Notes: a model not told the origin generated them from the sequence alone. A DNA stretch of 64,000 bases from Albifimbria verrucaria (GCA_020081605.1 JAHREC010000049.1:3782001-3846000); one strand, 5' to 3'. Counted from the stretch's first letter, positions 43,719 to 56,218 are shown. Numbers and translations are program-made.

Positions 43719-45437
43719 TCAGTAAGCAAACGGCCTCTTCAAAGGGTGTGCCTCCGTGTTGAGCACATACTCGTCCAGGCTGATCAGATCTGGAGGCGAG
43801 AAAATGAGGTAGAAGTATTTGAGCGTCTCCGAAAGCCAGAAGCTCTGCGAGGTGGTCAGTATGTATGTAGTATGAGGATTATCCGACGGAAAACTCACCT
43901 CCATGGAGTCGATCTTGGGTGATTTGAGATTCGTCACATCCTCAATAGCGGCGTTTGCAAGCTCAGTGGATGTGATGGCGATGATGGACTGAAACATGGT
44001 CCATGCTATGTCCTGCCACTTGGGGTCCGCGGTGATGCGGTACATGATGAAGATGCTCTCAATCGCCTCGGGTCGCAGGATGTACCGCGGATCGCGAGCA
44101 TGCTTGAAGCCCTTGGGCAAGTTGGCGTCGCCATCCTTTTTCCAACGCGCCTCGTCCCAATCACACGGCTCGAGCGTCTTGCACGGCACCACGTCGAAGA
44201 TCTCTGGCATCACGCCCGTGGGGAACGAGCCGTAGGCCCAGCCGCACCCGCGGGCGAGCTGCTCGCCAAGTTCGACGTGGACTGGGATGTCGAACAGTCG
44301 TCCGCCGAGGCCGAACATGCCTCCTATGAAGCACGTGAGGTGCTGGCTCTCCGATGAGAAGTCAAGTTTGTCGTTGACATGGACGTCTCCCGAGAAGAGT
44401 ATCTCCGTTTTATCTGGGATCATGGGTCTGTAGAGAAGATTGGAGATCACCTGTTCCGCAGATACACGGTACATGGTCTCATATGTCGTGTCCACGCCGC
44501 CCATCATGGCAAACATCTTTGGGAGATATTCATACAACGAGTCGGCCAGTGCACCGAGCGAAAAGGTGTTGTCGTCGGCAATCTCCCTCTGGAAATTGAG
44601 GGCCACTGGCCACATGCCAGGCAGACGAGTGTCGTTCTGAATGCGGGCGAGAAACTGGGTCACACGATCCGCCGCGTCGTAAAATTTGGGATCACCGGTC
44701 AACTGCGACAGGCGCGTCATCTCCAAGGTCAGTGATCCCGGCGAGGCAGATGGATCGTGGGTGCCAGCAACCTGTGCACCAGTGAGTGCCTCGTTGAAGT
44801 TGAGCCAGAAGCCTGGGAGCCGGTTGGGAGTATCGAAAGCTACGTAGAGCATCTCGCCGAGCTCATGCGCTTTCTGGAGCAGGGCCGGCTCGTGGCTCAG
44901 GTCGTAGGCGCTGAGGAGGCCACCCAGGTGGCGGATGGTCGTTTCGAAGAGATTCACGGCGCCGTCCGAGGTGGAAGACCAGTCTATGACTGCAGCTGCC
45001 CGTGCTGCATCTTTGAAATGATCCTTCAGACCCATGATCCATAATGTATCCAGCGAGTCGACGAGCGTCGCAGCCCAACCACCAAAGGTGTTCTTCCCGC
45101 CGCCCGTGATGGGCCGAAGCTCATCGTACCCCCATGCCTGGGCCTTGTACGAGGTATAGCTCCTCAGGAACTCGTTCCGCACAGCTTCGCGACGTGCCTC
45201 GGTGGTTTTGGTCTGTTTAAACAGGCTCGCGTCGGCCTGGACTTGGCGCAGTCGGTGCGGTCGGTCTGTCGGCAGGGGCTTGATCGTGGACGGAGGGTGG
45301 AACTGCTTCGCAGTGGACCAGTCGAATCGACTGGGCCGGAAGACGACCTGTGCTGAGGAGGAGGAGAAGATGTGCCAAAAGAGGATAATGGTGATGGCCA
45401 GGCCGGTCCCAAGGGCAAGACGGTTCCGGCGAGCCAT
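43719..45437 (-). CDS. GH47 alpha-1,2-mannosidase (class I, ER/Golgi type II membrane protein)
   Basis: Exons 45437-43899 and 43844-43719 give 554 residues with no frame break. A single N-terminal membrane helix (LALGTGLAITIILFWHIF) marks a type II protein of the secretory pathway. Family marks: AWGYDELRPITGG, GWAATLVDSLDTLWIMGL, FETTIRHLGGLLSAY, RLPGFWLNFNEA, HLTCFIGGMFGLGG, YILRPEAIESIF and the terminal NTEAHP that binds calcium. It trims mannose from N-glycans. The 54-nt intron (43898-43845) is a multiple of three with no stop, so an unspliced message would add 18 residues just before SFWLSETLKYFYL. An in-frame ATG at 45524 is the alternative start. Confidence 0.95.
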   Translation of the reverse strand: MARRNRLALGTGLAITIILFWHIFSSSSAQVVFRPSRFDWSTAKQFHPPSTIKPLPTDRPHRLRQVQADASLFKQTKTTEARREAVRNEFLRSYTSYKAQAWGYDELRPITGGGKNTFGGWAATLVDSLDTLWIMGLKDHFKDAARAAAVIDWSSTSDGAVNLFETTIRHLGGLLSAYDLSHEPALLQKAHELGEMLYVAFDTPNRLPGFWLNFNEALTGAQVAGTHDPSASPGSLTLEMTRLSQLTGDPKFYDAADRVTQFLARIQNDTRLPGMWPVALNFQREIADDNTFSLGALADSLYEYLPKMFAMMGGVDTTYETMYRVSAEQVISNLLYRPMIPDKTEILFSGDVHVNDKLDFSSESQHLTCFIGGMFGLGGRLFDIPVHVELGEQLARGCGWAYGSFPTGVMPEIFDVVPCKTLEPCDWDEARWKKDGDANLPKGFKHARDPRYILRPEAIESIFIMYRITADPKWQDIAWTMFQSIIAITSTELANAAIEDVTNLKSPKIDSMEVSFPSDNPHTTYILTTSQSFWLSETLKYFYLIFSPPDLISLDEYVLNTEAHPLKRPFAY

Positions 45438-46169
45438 GGCTAACAAGGACAGGATGTGAGTTGAAACATGGAGGTCTTCGGTAGGGCTGGACCGAGCGAC
45501 TGAATTGAGTTCAACGCTTCCCACAGTGACGACACGAGGCGCCTACAAGGTTGCCAGGGGCGGGCAAAGCTCCGCTGGTGTAGACGTTGCAGCTACACTA
45601 GTCCACTCTCTGCCTATTGCGACCCCTTGGCTTGGCTCGCCTTGCCTTGTCCTACCCTGTGTCTTACCGACTGCGCCCGGCGGAGCCTCATGGATCCGAG
45701 CCTGTTAACAACACAACCCCTGTCGTCAGTTTCTTCAAGCAATGGATCCCTGTCGTGCCAAGCCCCAGCAATGCTTCTAACTCGTTCGAATCGACCTGAG
45801 CTGTATGGGGCTGTAAATAGGTCATTTCCTCCCGAGACTACCACAGCATTCGGCTGTAGTGTGGTTTCATCAGTGATCAGCATGGCGAATCAGCAGAGCC
45901 TGGTTCGGCTACGCGCCTAGGACTTGCTGCTAGCAATCCTTTAGTGATTACGGCTGCAGGGACGGACGATGTGGGAGGCGGGCCATATTTGTGGGCAGTT
46001 CAGGGCGACCCGGCTTCCGGCGCCCTCATTTATCGCCTTTCATGCCGCGAGCTGAGTAAAAGACTTTGCATCTGGGGCAGCTTGCTCGAGCCCTCTTCTT
46101 TTTCACTTTTCGCTCCTTTTGCGTTGCGAATCCGTGACGGATTGTGGACGACGATTCTCCTTATTCAAG
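45438..46169. promoter_or_regulatory. Divergent promoter region, GH47 / aspartic-peptidase-like gene
   Basis: A 730-base spacer between divergent genes. Several short frames on both strands overlap each other and have no family features. Confidence 0.4.
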
Positions 46170-47933
46170 ATGCGGTGGTTACTTAGTCTGGCAGTCCTCA
46201 CTGTAGGAGCCCACGCGGAGCTAAACTGCAGTGCGGACCCTATCGTGCTGCCGATTCGCGATGTTCAGGTACTTTCGGACGTCAAAGACTCTTTTATGAA
46301 GGGAATAGCAGCCAAAGTTGGATCTCCGGAGCAGGATGTGGTACTATTGCCATGGGCGTAAGTGTTATCGACGGCGGCTGCCTTGCTTTTCACTGACAGC
46401 TTGATGAGGAGCTGAATAATACGTGGATCTACGACGAGGAGCCGTACTGTGACAAGACTGTCATCTGGAACGACATGATCTGTCGCGTTCGACGAGGCAA
46501 TCTCCTTAAAGAAGAAGACTCCGATTCTTACCAGAAAACCAACAACATTGTCGCAGCAGGCGGCGCTCCGGAAGAGGCGGCTTTCAAAGGATCTGAGCTG
46601 GGCATCAACAAGCTCGTCTCGACCGGCCTCGGTGGCGATGACACACTTGAACTCGTCAACACGAAGGCCTTGAAAAACTTCCCTATCGGTACTCCTAGAC
46701 TCGGCTGGGACCATGGCTATACGATGCTGCACCCTCTAGGCCTGGGCTCCAACTCGACGTACCTCAACGCCATGCGTGAGGCAGGGCAGCTCGCATCCCG
46801 CGTGTGGTCCATCTTCTGGGGCCGCATGTGGGTGGATAATCCTATCGACGGAGCGCTCGTGCTGGGCGGCTATGACGAGAACAAGGTTATCGGCGACAAC
46901 TACACGGCGCCGCTGGTGTACGATGACCATGACAGCCCGAATGGCTGTTGGACCGGCATGAAGTTGACCCTGTCGGATATCCGGGTGAACTTCCGTGAAG
47001 GAAGCGAGAAGAGCATCCTGCCGAAAAACACTGCCCTGCCGGTCTGCATCGTGCCGCAGAGGCAGCTGCTGCTGGAGGCGCCGAATTCGTGGATTGACAC
47101 ATTCGAGGAGATTACCGATAAAAAAGCATTGGGTCGTCGATGGGCTTGCACTGGTCGGCGCGTCTGTTCAACGCCGACGAAGTGTAAGCAACTAGTTCCT
47201 GACATGATGAATTAGACTGACAGCCATAGTTTCGACGGTGATGTTACCTTTCACCTGTCCTCGGGTCTTGAGATCCGTGTTCCCAACGACCAGTTTATTG
47301 TTCCCTATGTCGAAATCGACCGAAATGGCTCCCGCACTTTCAACAACAGCCGCCGCGAGCTGCTGATGAACGGCGTGGGTGACCAACCCGCCACACTCGG
47401 GCGATACTTTCTTACGGCGGCATACCTGATGGTCAACCACGATGCCGGTACCTTTACCATCTGGCGTGCCAACCCTCTCGCACGAGCAAGCTTGTTAAGG
47501 TCGTGGATGAGAGCACAGCCAAGGGATGCGGTGACGACGGCGCCCTGGTACAGCCAAGCTCGTCGCCGGCAGCGGATGGAAATGGCAAAGGGAGGATCCT
47601 GATTCGGAGGAGTCATCCGGGAGCAAGAAAACGCCAGTGGGTGCCATCGCCGGCGGCGTGGTCGGTGGAGTTGTCGGACTGGCGTTATTAGGATTCGCGT
47701 TCTGGTTCTGGCGGCGAAGACAACAGAAGCAAAAGTACGCCCCGGCAGCTGAGATGCCTGCTGGCGAAGACAAGCACCAGGGAGCGCCACCAGCGGCTGC
47801 GGCATATGGAGATTACTACGCGCAGAAGCACCACAGCGTGCCGCCGCAGGAGATGGGGTCTGAGCCGGTGATGGAAATGCCGGGAACCACGTCCACGAAA
47901 TGGATGGTGGTGGTAGATGAAATAATGGAGTAG
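46170..47933 (+). CDS. Aspartic-peptidase-like type I membrane protein without visible catalytic aspartates, four frame breaks
   Basis: Exons 46170-46357, 46400-47183 and 47230-47933 give 559 residues after one base is added at 46354-46356, 47120-47125, 47473-47475 and 47590-47592. The signal peptide is MRWLLSLAVLTVGAHA. The body has the fold marks of pepsin-like proteins: a VGSPEQDVVLLPW strand pair, DGALVLGGYDENK, and LGRYFLTAAYLMVNHDAGTFTIW near the end. The DTG/DSG motif expected after VVLL is replaced by PW, and no second DTG follows. Then comes a Ser-rich stalk, one membrane helix (VGAIAGGVVGGVVGLALLGFAFWFW), RRR and a ~75-residue cytosolic tail. It is likely a surface protein that is not a protease; a lectin-like or sensor role is only a guess. 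Confidence 0.75.
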
Positions 47934-48772
47934 TTCAACTATGATATCCAGGGTATGTAAGGAGTTAAGGATATTTTCTTAGATCGTAGATAGTAATCTC
48001 TAGTCAAGACCACAGGTTGATATATATAAACTTGTTTAAATTCTTTGTCGTATAGAGGTAAAATGAAGTGACATTGAAGGATTCGCAACGACGCAAATAT
48101 CTCCCCTTTCTTTACAAGGCTGGAAGCTTAGTAACGATATAGACAAGTTTGACCTTTCGTGTCAAGGATGGCTATCGGACAAGCGGGAGGAAGACTGCAG
48201 GTTGTTTGGCCTTCGATTAATAGACAATGGATCACCTGCATCACGTATCGTCTGCTGTAGGTTTGTTTAGCGAATGCAGTGATTCAGTTTCTAGCTGATT
48301 GCCAAACCAATGATAATGCACCTTCATCTTGACCAGCCGCAATGAGCTTATCAGGTTTGACCGGAAAAAGATCTTTGCATGAATGAAAGTGTCATTGAAC
48401 GCGGGACTACGCTTCAGCTTGTTGGTCAATAATCTGCACTACAGAGTACAATGTAGGGGATGAGACGGCTACGCGCCCTTTTCCATACTCCCCGCTTGGG
48501 GGCCAACGGGAGGGCTGGTTACAGGTTTGTTTGATGGTACCCAACTGGACCAAACAAGAGAGGCTATGATTTTAACCGTGTCCAATAATAGACGAGATCT
48601 ACCTTGCTGAGAGTATCTGAACTCAAGAAGGAGATACTAGTCTATCTCCTTAACGATATATGGCAGATCTAGGTATACGTCTTGCCTTTTGATGCATAAG
48701 TATATGGAACAACTCCATTAGATCTACTGCTCCATGATAGTCTAACTTGTTCATGTTGAGCGCGCTAGCACG
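47934..48772. other. Intergenic, no supported gene
   Basis: AT-richer than the region to the left and marks the edge of the conserved core. The frame 48241-48429 (-) is not supported. Confidence 0.4.
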
Positions 48773-49290
48773 TTGAAAGCTTCAACGAGTATGCGCCTAC
48801 AGCAGCAGACTCCAAAACATGGAGATTCTGACAATGACAACCGAGAGCCTGTACATCTTGACGTCAAGCAAATAAGTATTTGGCGACGCTTAGGACTGAT
48901 TCAGATAGCCGTCTTGCTTCTTGGTTCAGTAATGCTCCTCTTGGCATCACTGACACTGGGTCTCATTTGGAGAGAGTCAATATTAGCAACAACTGGAGCA
49001 GAGCCAAACATGTATTAGACTCGGCTTGTCGACTCGAACTGAGCTACTAGAGCCGTTACGGTTTGCACAGTCACGATGATAACAATGACAATGCTGCAAG
49101 CCGGCACGGTCAATGCAATGCTTGCTGGGATCGTCATCGAGTCAGTTGGCGCTCCTCTATTCAGGGGCCATACTACTCTATCATTGAGGCCCTTGGTGCT
49201 GTTCCGCACAAGTTGTTATCTGCCTCACAATTTCGATCCACAACTCTTTTGTCTTTCTCCATTACACAATTATTTTGTCTGAAGTTTTGG
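48773..49290 (+). pseudogene. Decayed multi-pass membrane protein gene
   Basis: The frame starts with a polar lead, a WRRLGLIQIAVLLLG membrane helix and a GLIWRES segment, then after two stops continues with TVCTVTMITMTMLQAGTVNAML, IVIESVGAPLF and, after one base is added in the G run at 49164-49167, YYSIIEALGAVPHKLL. The order matches N-terminal helices of a common but unnamed fungal integral membrane family. The in-frame stops TAG (49016-49018) and TGA (49040-49042) stand where Trp would fit (TGG to TAG and TGG to TGA, both G to A changes). The rest of the gene beyond 49290 is too degraded to follow. Confidence 0.55.
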
Positions 49291-50183
49291 TGACTGGAGC
49301 ATCAAAATTCTTTTCTACCATTTTTCTATCTGACTTCACTGAGGACACCTTTGCCAATACCAGCCTCTTGAGCCCAATATAGAATGTGAAAATTGCATCT
49401 GCAACGATAACACTCGAAACCATAATGAAATACCGCAAAGATCTTCTATTAAGATGCTCCGAGTAAAGTCTACCAACCCAAAGACGCGCCCACGTTCAGA
49501 GACCGAAGTTCCTAAGATTCACCGTTGGGTGTTTTGCTTTGCAGTGACGCCTGAAATTATCCTTTCTGAAGTTTATTCTGTCGTATTTGGGACAACTTTT
49601 GACTGTACAAGCCCAGTACTCCTTGCTGTGCTGGTGAACGGTTTTGACGTGTCGATTTAAGCCATTAGGGTTAGCGAAGCTTTTGTTGCAAATCCGACAC
49701 CGGTGTTGAGGGTATCATCATGTTGAGAGCCTGTACTCGATTCAGCCGGGGTAGAGCTGTAAGCTCGTTGTTGGAACTCATCCCAAGGGTGAGTGACACT
49801 TGGTATGGGAGAGTGAGGGATGTTTTGAATGTCGATGTGGTGATGGCGTGGAAAGTTGTCTTTCTGAGTATCTGAGCAAACTTCTGATGCACGAGAACTA
49901 TTGGAACTGTCGTTTTCTAACGGAAACGACCAAGTCCCAAATGACGAGTGAGTTTCACGTACGCCGCCGCTTACATTTTCACCACAGTAGAACCACGCGT
50001 AATCCTCCAACGAGAATACTAAAGGGTTGTAGTTACTAAAAAGTTAATAGAAGGTTTGCCGATAGGGGCCTCGGTAAGCCGCAGCTTGTTATCGCTTGAA
50101 CACAGCCAGGCAATACAGATCTCCAAATTTAGCCCACAGGAAACCCCAGCTCCTGTGTGCCCAAGGAGATTAGATTGGTGTTC

Positions 50184-50224
50184 CAGTCCTGGGCTACTCT
50201 ACAAGTGAGCTACTCCCAGGACTG
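50184..50224. repeat. Inverted repeat (hairpin)
   Basis: CAGTCCTGGG at 50184-50193 and its exact reverse complement CCCAGGACTG at 50215-50224 are separated by 21 bases. It is not placed after any gene, so a terminator role is not supported. Confidence 0.5.
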
Positions 50225-52480
50225 TCTATGACAGGCAATGGCTGAGGCCGAAGCGAAAGAAAATAGGGGTTGAGTAATTTCACGATAACTTTTACGGAAA
50301 GGCACCGCTGCCTTTATACTAGGCTCCAAGGCTTTACCCCAGCAGACTGGGCTTTGTCATGATTCTGTAAAGAGACATTGCTCACTTAGCGACGAAGCTC
50401 TGGCCAATCCCCGAGAGCGGTTTGCTAGGATGTGTGACTTGGCACAAAAGCAGCCTCAAAAGTGGCTAATGAGAGAAGAGAAAACTAACACAGAATGCAT
50501 GTCTCTTTAGGTTGGCTGTAGAGTTCTGACACTCTCTTTACAGCTGAAAAGAACGCCTCATGTGTGGAAATGTAAATGCAGCCTCAAAATTGACGAATTA
50601 GATGGAGGTGCATGTGCGTGTCTCAAAACAAGCCGACCGTAGATGTGAGCAGAGTGCGGGAAACGCTCTTGACTCCTCGTATTACGACCAGTCTTTAATG
50701 ATATCCCAGTCTCGCTGAAACCTGTCGTTCTTAGGTTGGGAACATTGCCAAAGTCATGCATACGACAGCCTGGCAGTACTTCTCTAGCGGCTGACATCTT
50801 GGAAATAGCTAACAGCATCTCTTTAAGTATATGGAGCAATGACGTAAATGTGAGACCTAGAGGCTTTGACCTTACCATATGATAAGAGAATGATATCAGC
50901 CGAGACCCTGCGTCCCAAGGCTGAAAAGTCATCAAGTAAATCGCTTGAAGACCTCGTTAATTCAGAGTGTACTGGACACTGTGAGAGATCTCAAAGGCAA
51001 GAGTAACCCTGAGAGGTTAAATGTGATTCTTTTGATATGTTTTATGCTACAGTGAGGGCGAAAGTTCCGTCTACCTGGCGATTTCTATCAAGATGCAGGG
51101 TCCTAGTAAGAAGAAGTTTTGGGAGTATACACAAATTCGTTATGTTATTCCAATAAATCTCTTCTGTTCTTTGTCCTTTATTATTACATTTCTTCTTGAT
51201 TACTGGTTGAGATATCTTCGTTTATTCTTAGATATCTTGTTGACTATCGGTTGAGATATCTGCGCTAAGTATGCGGAATTTCTGTCTTTCTACTCCAGTT
51301 ATGAACTGGCGCATGGTTGTTTCACCAACAGTGTTACTGAATTTGCAGCTAGCCCTTATCTATTTATTGCGTGTTTCAACGGCTTACGGAAAGCCTCTAT
51401 TCAATACATTGGTCAAATTCAACGCAAGCAGCTTACAAGAATGGTCGGCGAGTAGGAAACATCCGAGAAGCGCCGCTCCATACCAAGTTGGGCAATTTGT
51501 CTTTCTGAGGGTACTTGGCCGAGATCTTTCACCAGCCTGTTCTCTGAAGATCTTGATTCTTAAGAGTGCCACGATGAAATGAAAGTAGAGAAATCGAGCA
51601 GAACGGCGGTTTTCACTGGGGAATGCAAGTCCTGTACCGTGGATCTCCTGGCCATGAGGTTTACCATTTCTTTCACCAATGCAACTTTTCATTTGTTCAT
51701 CATTCAGAGTCTGGTTCTCCATCGGTAGACTCACCCATAGTTGCGAGTTTCATTGGGTAGAATGATGAGGTTGTACTGATCGAACCAACCCTTAATGGTA
51801 CAATTCAGTATGAGAGTATCCCGAGCAGCCCCGAGTGAAATTTCTTGACCAGAAGAGTTCAAAACCTAGTAGAATTGATCGTCTTGAAAATTCATCGTTT
51901 ACTATATTTGGTGAAACCCCGGGCATAAACGGAACAATTTGTTCATGAACTCTAAAATGGCTCAACAGTTTCAATACTGGGACGATTCATCAAAGACGAA
52001 CGGTCTAGCCTATAGCCAAGACTACTATTGTCAAGACGCAAGATCACGACGAAAATCACGACGAAACGCAAATAACAGAAACCAGCGACTATGATTGTCA
52101 AACATCCAGTAATATATTAGTAAATTGATTGTAACCTAGAGTTTTAGTTTCTTTGCACCTCCGTAACCAATGATTATGTGTAAGGTACCGAGTGGGTAGC
52201 AATAAAATAGCACCGCAGGCACTGACAAGTAAGAGCAAGGATCGACAAATATTAGATGTATATTCGGATAAAAGTAGTATATAATTCGAATTAAAGTATA
52301 ATAGTATTCTTACATTCTTATGTTAATTTTCGAATTTTCTTCTGCGGTTTAACGAACGATATTCTAAGAAAGAATCAGAGGCCTACAATCTGCTGTCCTC
52401 ATTTTTGCTCACCACCTGTGTACATTAGGTGTGGTGGACACGAACTGAAGCCACCAATTTAGATCACCTATGGAGCGAGT

Positions 52481-52507
52481 TACGAAGAACGAAGAACGAG
52501 GAACGAG
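52481..52507. repeat. Minisatellite of GAACGAA/GAACGAG 7-mers, copy 1
   Basis: About three to four units of GAACGAR. Related arrays occur at 57489-57530 and, on the other strand, at 61709-61748. Confidence 0.6.
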
Positions 52508-52895
52508 AAAATGCTTGACCCACACTAGCACTAGCCAGAAGCAACGCAGCATCCTGTCCGTTTATGCAGGGTCTTAGAGTTTCTGATAAACGTGCGTCTG
52601 CAGGCAAGCTACTCTGTAGAGAGTGGACCAATTTAGCATGCCAGGTTCACATCAAATCATGATGACCCAGTGGTTGATGACGTGGGCGGCCAGGCGTTTG
52701 ACTCGTAAACTTCAGCAACATTTTTAGTAAGACCTGAAGCTTGTGTTCATCTTTTCATGAATTCAAAACCTCGAGCTTTCCTACTGTTTTGCACGGGTCA
52801 ATTGCTCTTGCATATCTCGAGCCTCTTTACACATTACATTTGAAAATAAGCACACGCCAGTTGAAAGTTCTTGGAGAGACGCAGATTCAGAAATT

Positions 52896-55841
52896 ATGGC
52901 CGACGAAAAGCGACGAACGGAACATTTAAAGCATTCCAATGATGATTTGTCGTGCATAGATCCTCATCCACCTAGTTATACACCAATGGCCTCGAGCACA
53001 GGTGAAGGGGTAGGGTGTCCAGAGATGCCAGCAGAACTGCCTGGCAATGCCGTACCGCCAAGCTCTTGGCGAACTGCTGGGATGAGCAGCCCTCTTGGAG
53101 ATTATATGAAGATAGGAGGTAAGATCTAAACGCAGACTTGGTTCTTATGGTTTCAAGTTCGTGTCTACGCAACACTTGACATACTGGCTGACAGTGGACA
53201 GATGATGCACGTGTGGAGATAAACTGCAATTCGAAAATCCTCCATCGCCTCTCTGGATTGTACTCTATAGCGCCAGACCAAAAACCCGATGAACCATGTC
53301 CTGAATATAGTTCCACAGCAGAACAGCCTTCTTCATGGGCTATAAAGCTCAATATTGTTATTCAAGTCGTTGGAAGTCGAGGAGATGTGCAACCATTTGT
53401 GGCACTGGGAAACGAACTTCAAAAACACGGACATCGTGTTCGTCTCGCAACGCATGATGTTTTTGAGAAGTTTGTGAGGGACGCCGGCTTAGAGTTCTTC
53501 CCTGTTGGCGGCGACCCGGCTGAGCTGATGGCTTACATGGTCAAGAATCCTGGTCTTATTCCCAGCATGAAGAGCTTGGCCGCCGGTGAAATTCAGAAAA
53601 AGCGGTACATGGTCCAAGGAATGCTGGAAGAGTTCTGGCTATCGTGTGTACGCCCTGATAACCTTACTGGAGAGCCTTTTGTTGCAGACGCAATCATCGC
53701 CAACCCACCAAGCTTTGCCCATATCCATTGCGCCCAGGCATTGGGTATTCCAGTCCACCTAATGTTCACGATGCCTTGGAGCAGCACCACCGCATTTCCT
53801 CACCCGCTAACCACCTTGAAAAATGTGAGCGGAGATCCAGGGTTGTGAACTATCTCTCTTACAGGGTAGTCGAGTTGTTAACTTGGCAAGGGTAGGCATT
53901 TCTCTCCAAAGATTTTCTTTGGCTGTTTACATCAATATCTAGGCTGACACAGTGACTAAGACTGGGCGACATAATCAACAAGTGGCGAAGATCTATCGAC
54001 TTGGAGGATGTACCAATGTTTGATGCTCCCTTGTTGAACAAGACGCTAAAAATTCCCTTCACATATTGTTGGTCGGAGGCGTTGGTGCCAAAACCCGCTG
54101 ACTGGCCTTCTTATATTGGTATGATACTACCATTCCACATCCAAACACACTTCTGCCAGTCTCTAATGATGTGCTCAGACGTTTGTGGGTTTTTCTTCCG
54201 GGATGCACCTCAATACTCCCTCCATCTGATCTTGCAGAGTTTCTGGAAGCAGGCCCACCACCGGTCTATATTGGGTTTGGAAGCATCGTCTTGGAGAATC
54301 CAGAGCAAATGCTGCGGACGATACTTGATGCTGTTCAAGCAGCCAACGTGAGAGCAATTGTTTCCAAAGGCTGGTCAAATCTCTCGGGTTCGCAGCTCCA
54401 AGACGTGTATTGGATTGGGGATTGCCCTCATGAGTGGCTTTTCCAACATGTTGCTGCTGTGGTTCACCATGGCGGTGCAGGAACAACTGCCTGTGGGCTA
54501 CGGTATCAAAAGCCAACAACTATAGTGCCATTCTTTGGAGAGTACGTTGCTATAGGCCAATGGAACCTCTTGATGTGTCATGCTGACGTTCATACATAGC
54601 CAACCGTTCTGGGGTCAGATGATTGCTAAAGCTGGTGCAGGTCCAAGTCCCATTCCTCACAAAGAGCTAACGACTGAGAACCTTACCAATGCGATAAAAT
54701 TCTGCCTCACAGAAGAGGCCGCGGCAGCAGCCAGGGCTATATCGATCCGGATGGAGTCTGAGGTTGGAGTTCAAGCTGCTGTGCGCTCATTCCATCGCCA
54801 GCTGCCTCTTGAACGAATGCCATGCGACGTACTCCCACATGAGCCCGCGACTTGGGTGTATAGCAAATCAAAGAAGCCACTTAGGCTATCAAAAGTTGCT
54901 GCTGAAATCCTGATAGCCAAAACGTCATTGAAGTCCAAGGACTTGAAGATGTTGGTACTCCAACCCCAATAGTCAATTGGGACAATGCACTAATACTTTG
55001 ATGCCTAGTTATAAATCTAAACCTACCATAATAGAGACAACGAGGATTGATCCTATATCTGGCGGGGCGTCTGCAACTCTGTCAACGGCAACAGACCTTG
55101 CAACATCTGTCACCGGTATATTCACAAAACCGTTCGAAGAGTATAAAGACGAGCAGGCGCGTCGAGCACGAAGGCAGAAAAGACTCGAGACTCAGAACGC
55201 TGCAACCCATAAAATCAACAAGGAAATGGAGAATGAATCCGTCAAAAGCGCGAGTCGCAGTTCTGGGGACTTGCATCCAGACCAGCAAAAAGAGAAGAGA
55301 ATTCTGGCTCGTTAGCTGGCAAGATGATGGGGGCTTCGGCAAAAGCATCTCGGATTTCGCGCCGATTGCTTTGCAAGGAATGATGGTCGATATTCCGCTC
55401 GCAATGACGGAAGGTATGAGAACTTTGCCTCGACATTACGGCGGCTCCGTTCGAGATCATGGTGCAGTTGTCGATGCGAAAAGCGGGTTTGCTGTTGCAG
55501 GAAAGAACTTCGCTTGGGGTTTCATCGATGGCCTCTCCGATGTTGTAGTACAACCGTACAAAGGAGCAAGAAAAGAGGGCGCACTAGGAGCAGTCAAAGG
55601 ACTAGGCAAAGGGGTGGTGAGCTTAACGGCTAATAGCGGATCTGCTATGTTCGGCGTGCTGTCATATTCTTCTCAAGGAATCAGCAAAAGCCTACGGACG
55701 GCGGTACACACCACAACTCGAAACCAGATAATACACGAGCGCCACGTCGAGGGAAGATGGATGCTGGAGAGCGGTAAGGCTGGTAGTCTTGACCAGGATG
55801 AGGTAGTGTCGATGTTCAAGCGTTTGAGAGATGTAAAATAG
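52896..55841 (+). CDS. Sterol 3-beta-glucosyltransferase-like protein (UGT80/Atg26-type catalytic core), at least five frame breaks
   Basis: Exons 52896-53118, 53202-53891, 53961-54118, 54179-54541 and 54600-55841 code about 895 residues after one-base repairs near 53840, 54218, 54964, 54991 and 55300-55344. The N-terminal ~150 residues are disordered. The GT-B N-domain opens with [20 protein letters not shown]; the C-domain has [46 protein letters not shown] (nucleotide-sugar site) and a [15 protein letters not shown] block. A fungal C-terminal extension follows ([26 protein letters not shown]). PH and GRAM domains of yeast Atg26 are missing, as in many fungal paralogues. It should add glucose to ergosterol or related lipids at membranes. 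Confidence 0.85.
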
Positions 55842-56218
55842 ATATTATATAGGCTGTTTGGTTTTACTCAAGGATTAATTAAGTATTGTTCTGCCTTATG
55901 GTTGGATAAAATTTTGTTATTCCTTGTGTTATGTGGTACCATCATAGCATGCAGCAATAAAGCATGTATCGTATCACTGCCGCCAGCCTCTCGAGCCTGC
56001 TATACGCGCATCTCTATGACTTGACAAGAAATATGCAATTCTATTGAATGCTCAATAGCTTGAGACTTTTTAATATGGATTGGTACTCTAAAATAAAATG
56101 TCTCTTGTGAATACACTTCGCTCGTGAAACTTCTAAGTCTAAATAATAAGAAACCCGCTCTCTAGAAGTAAAAACAAAAACAAAGAACTTCTAAATCAAA
56201 CATGATAATTGGTTCATT
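55842..56218. other. Intergenic between converging genes
   Basis: AT-rich 3' flank of both neighbours. No gene is seen. Confidence 0.4.

Larger units (their letters stand above)
49291..52895. other. Gene-poor, AT-rich 3.6-kb region
   Basis: No gene is accepted. Frames at 49454-49660, 49657-50010 (-), 50558-50935 (-) and 51271-51582 have no family features. A hairpin lies at 50184-50224 and an aacgagg-type minisatellite at 52481-52507. Base composition drops to very AT-rich near 52240-52340. This looks like relic sequence, possibly mutated transposon or gene remains. Confidence 0.45.
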
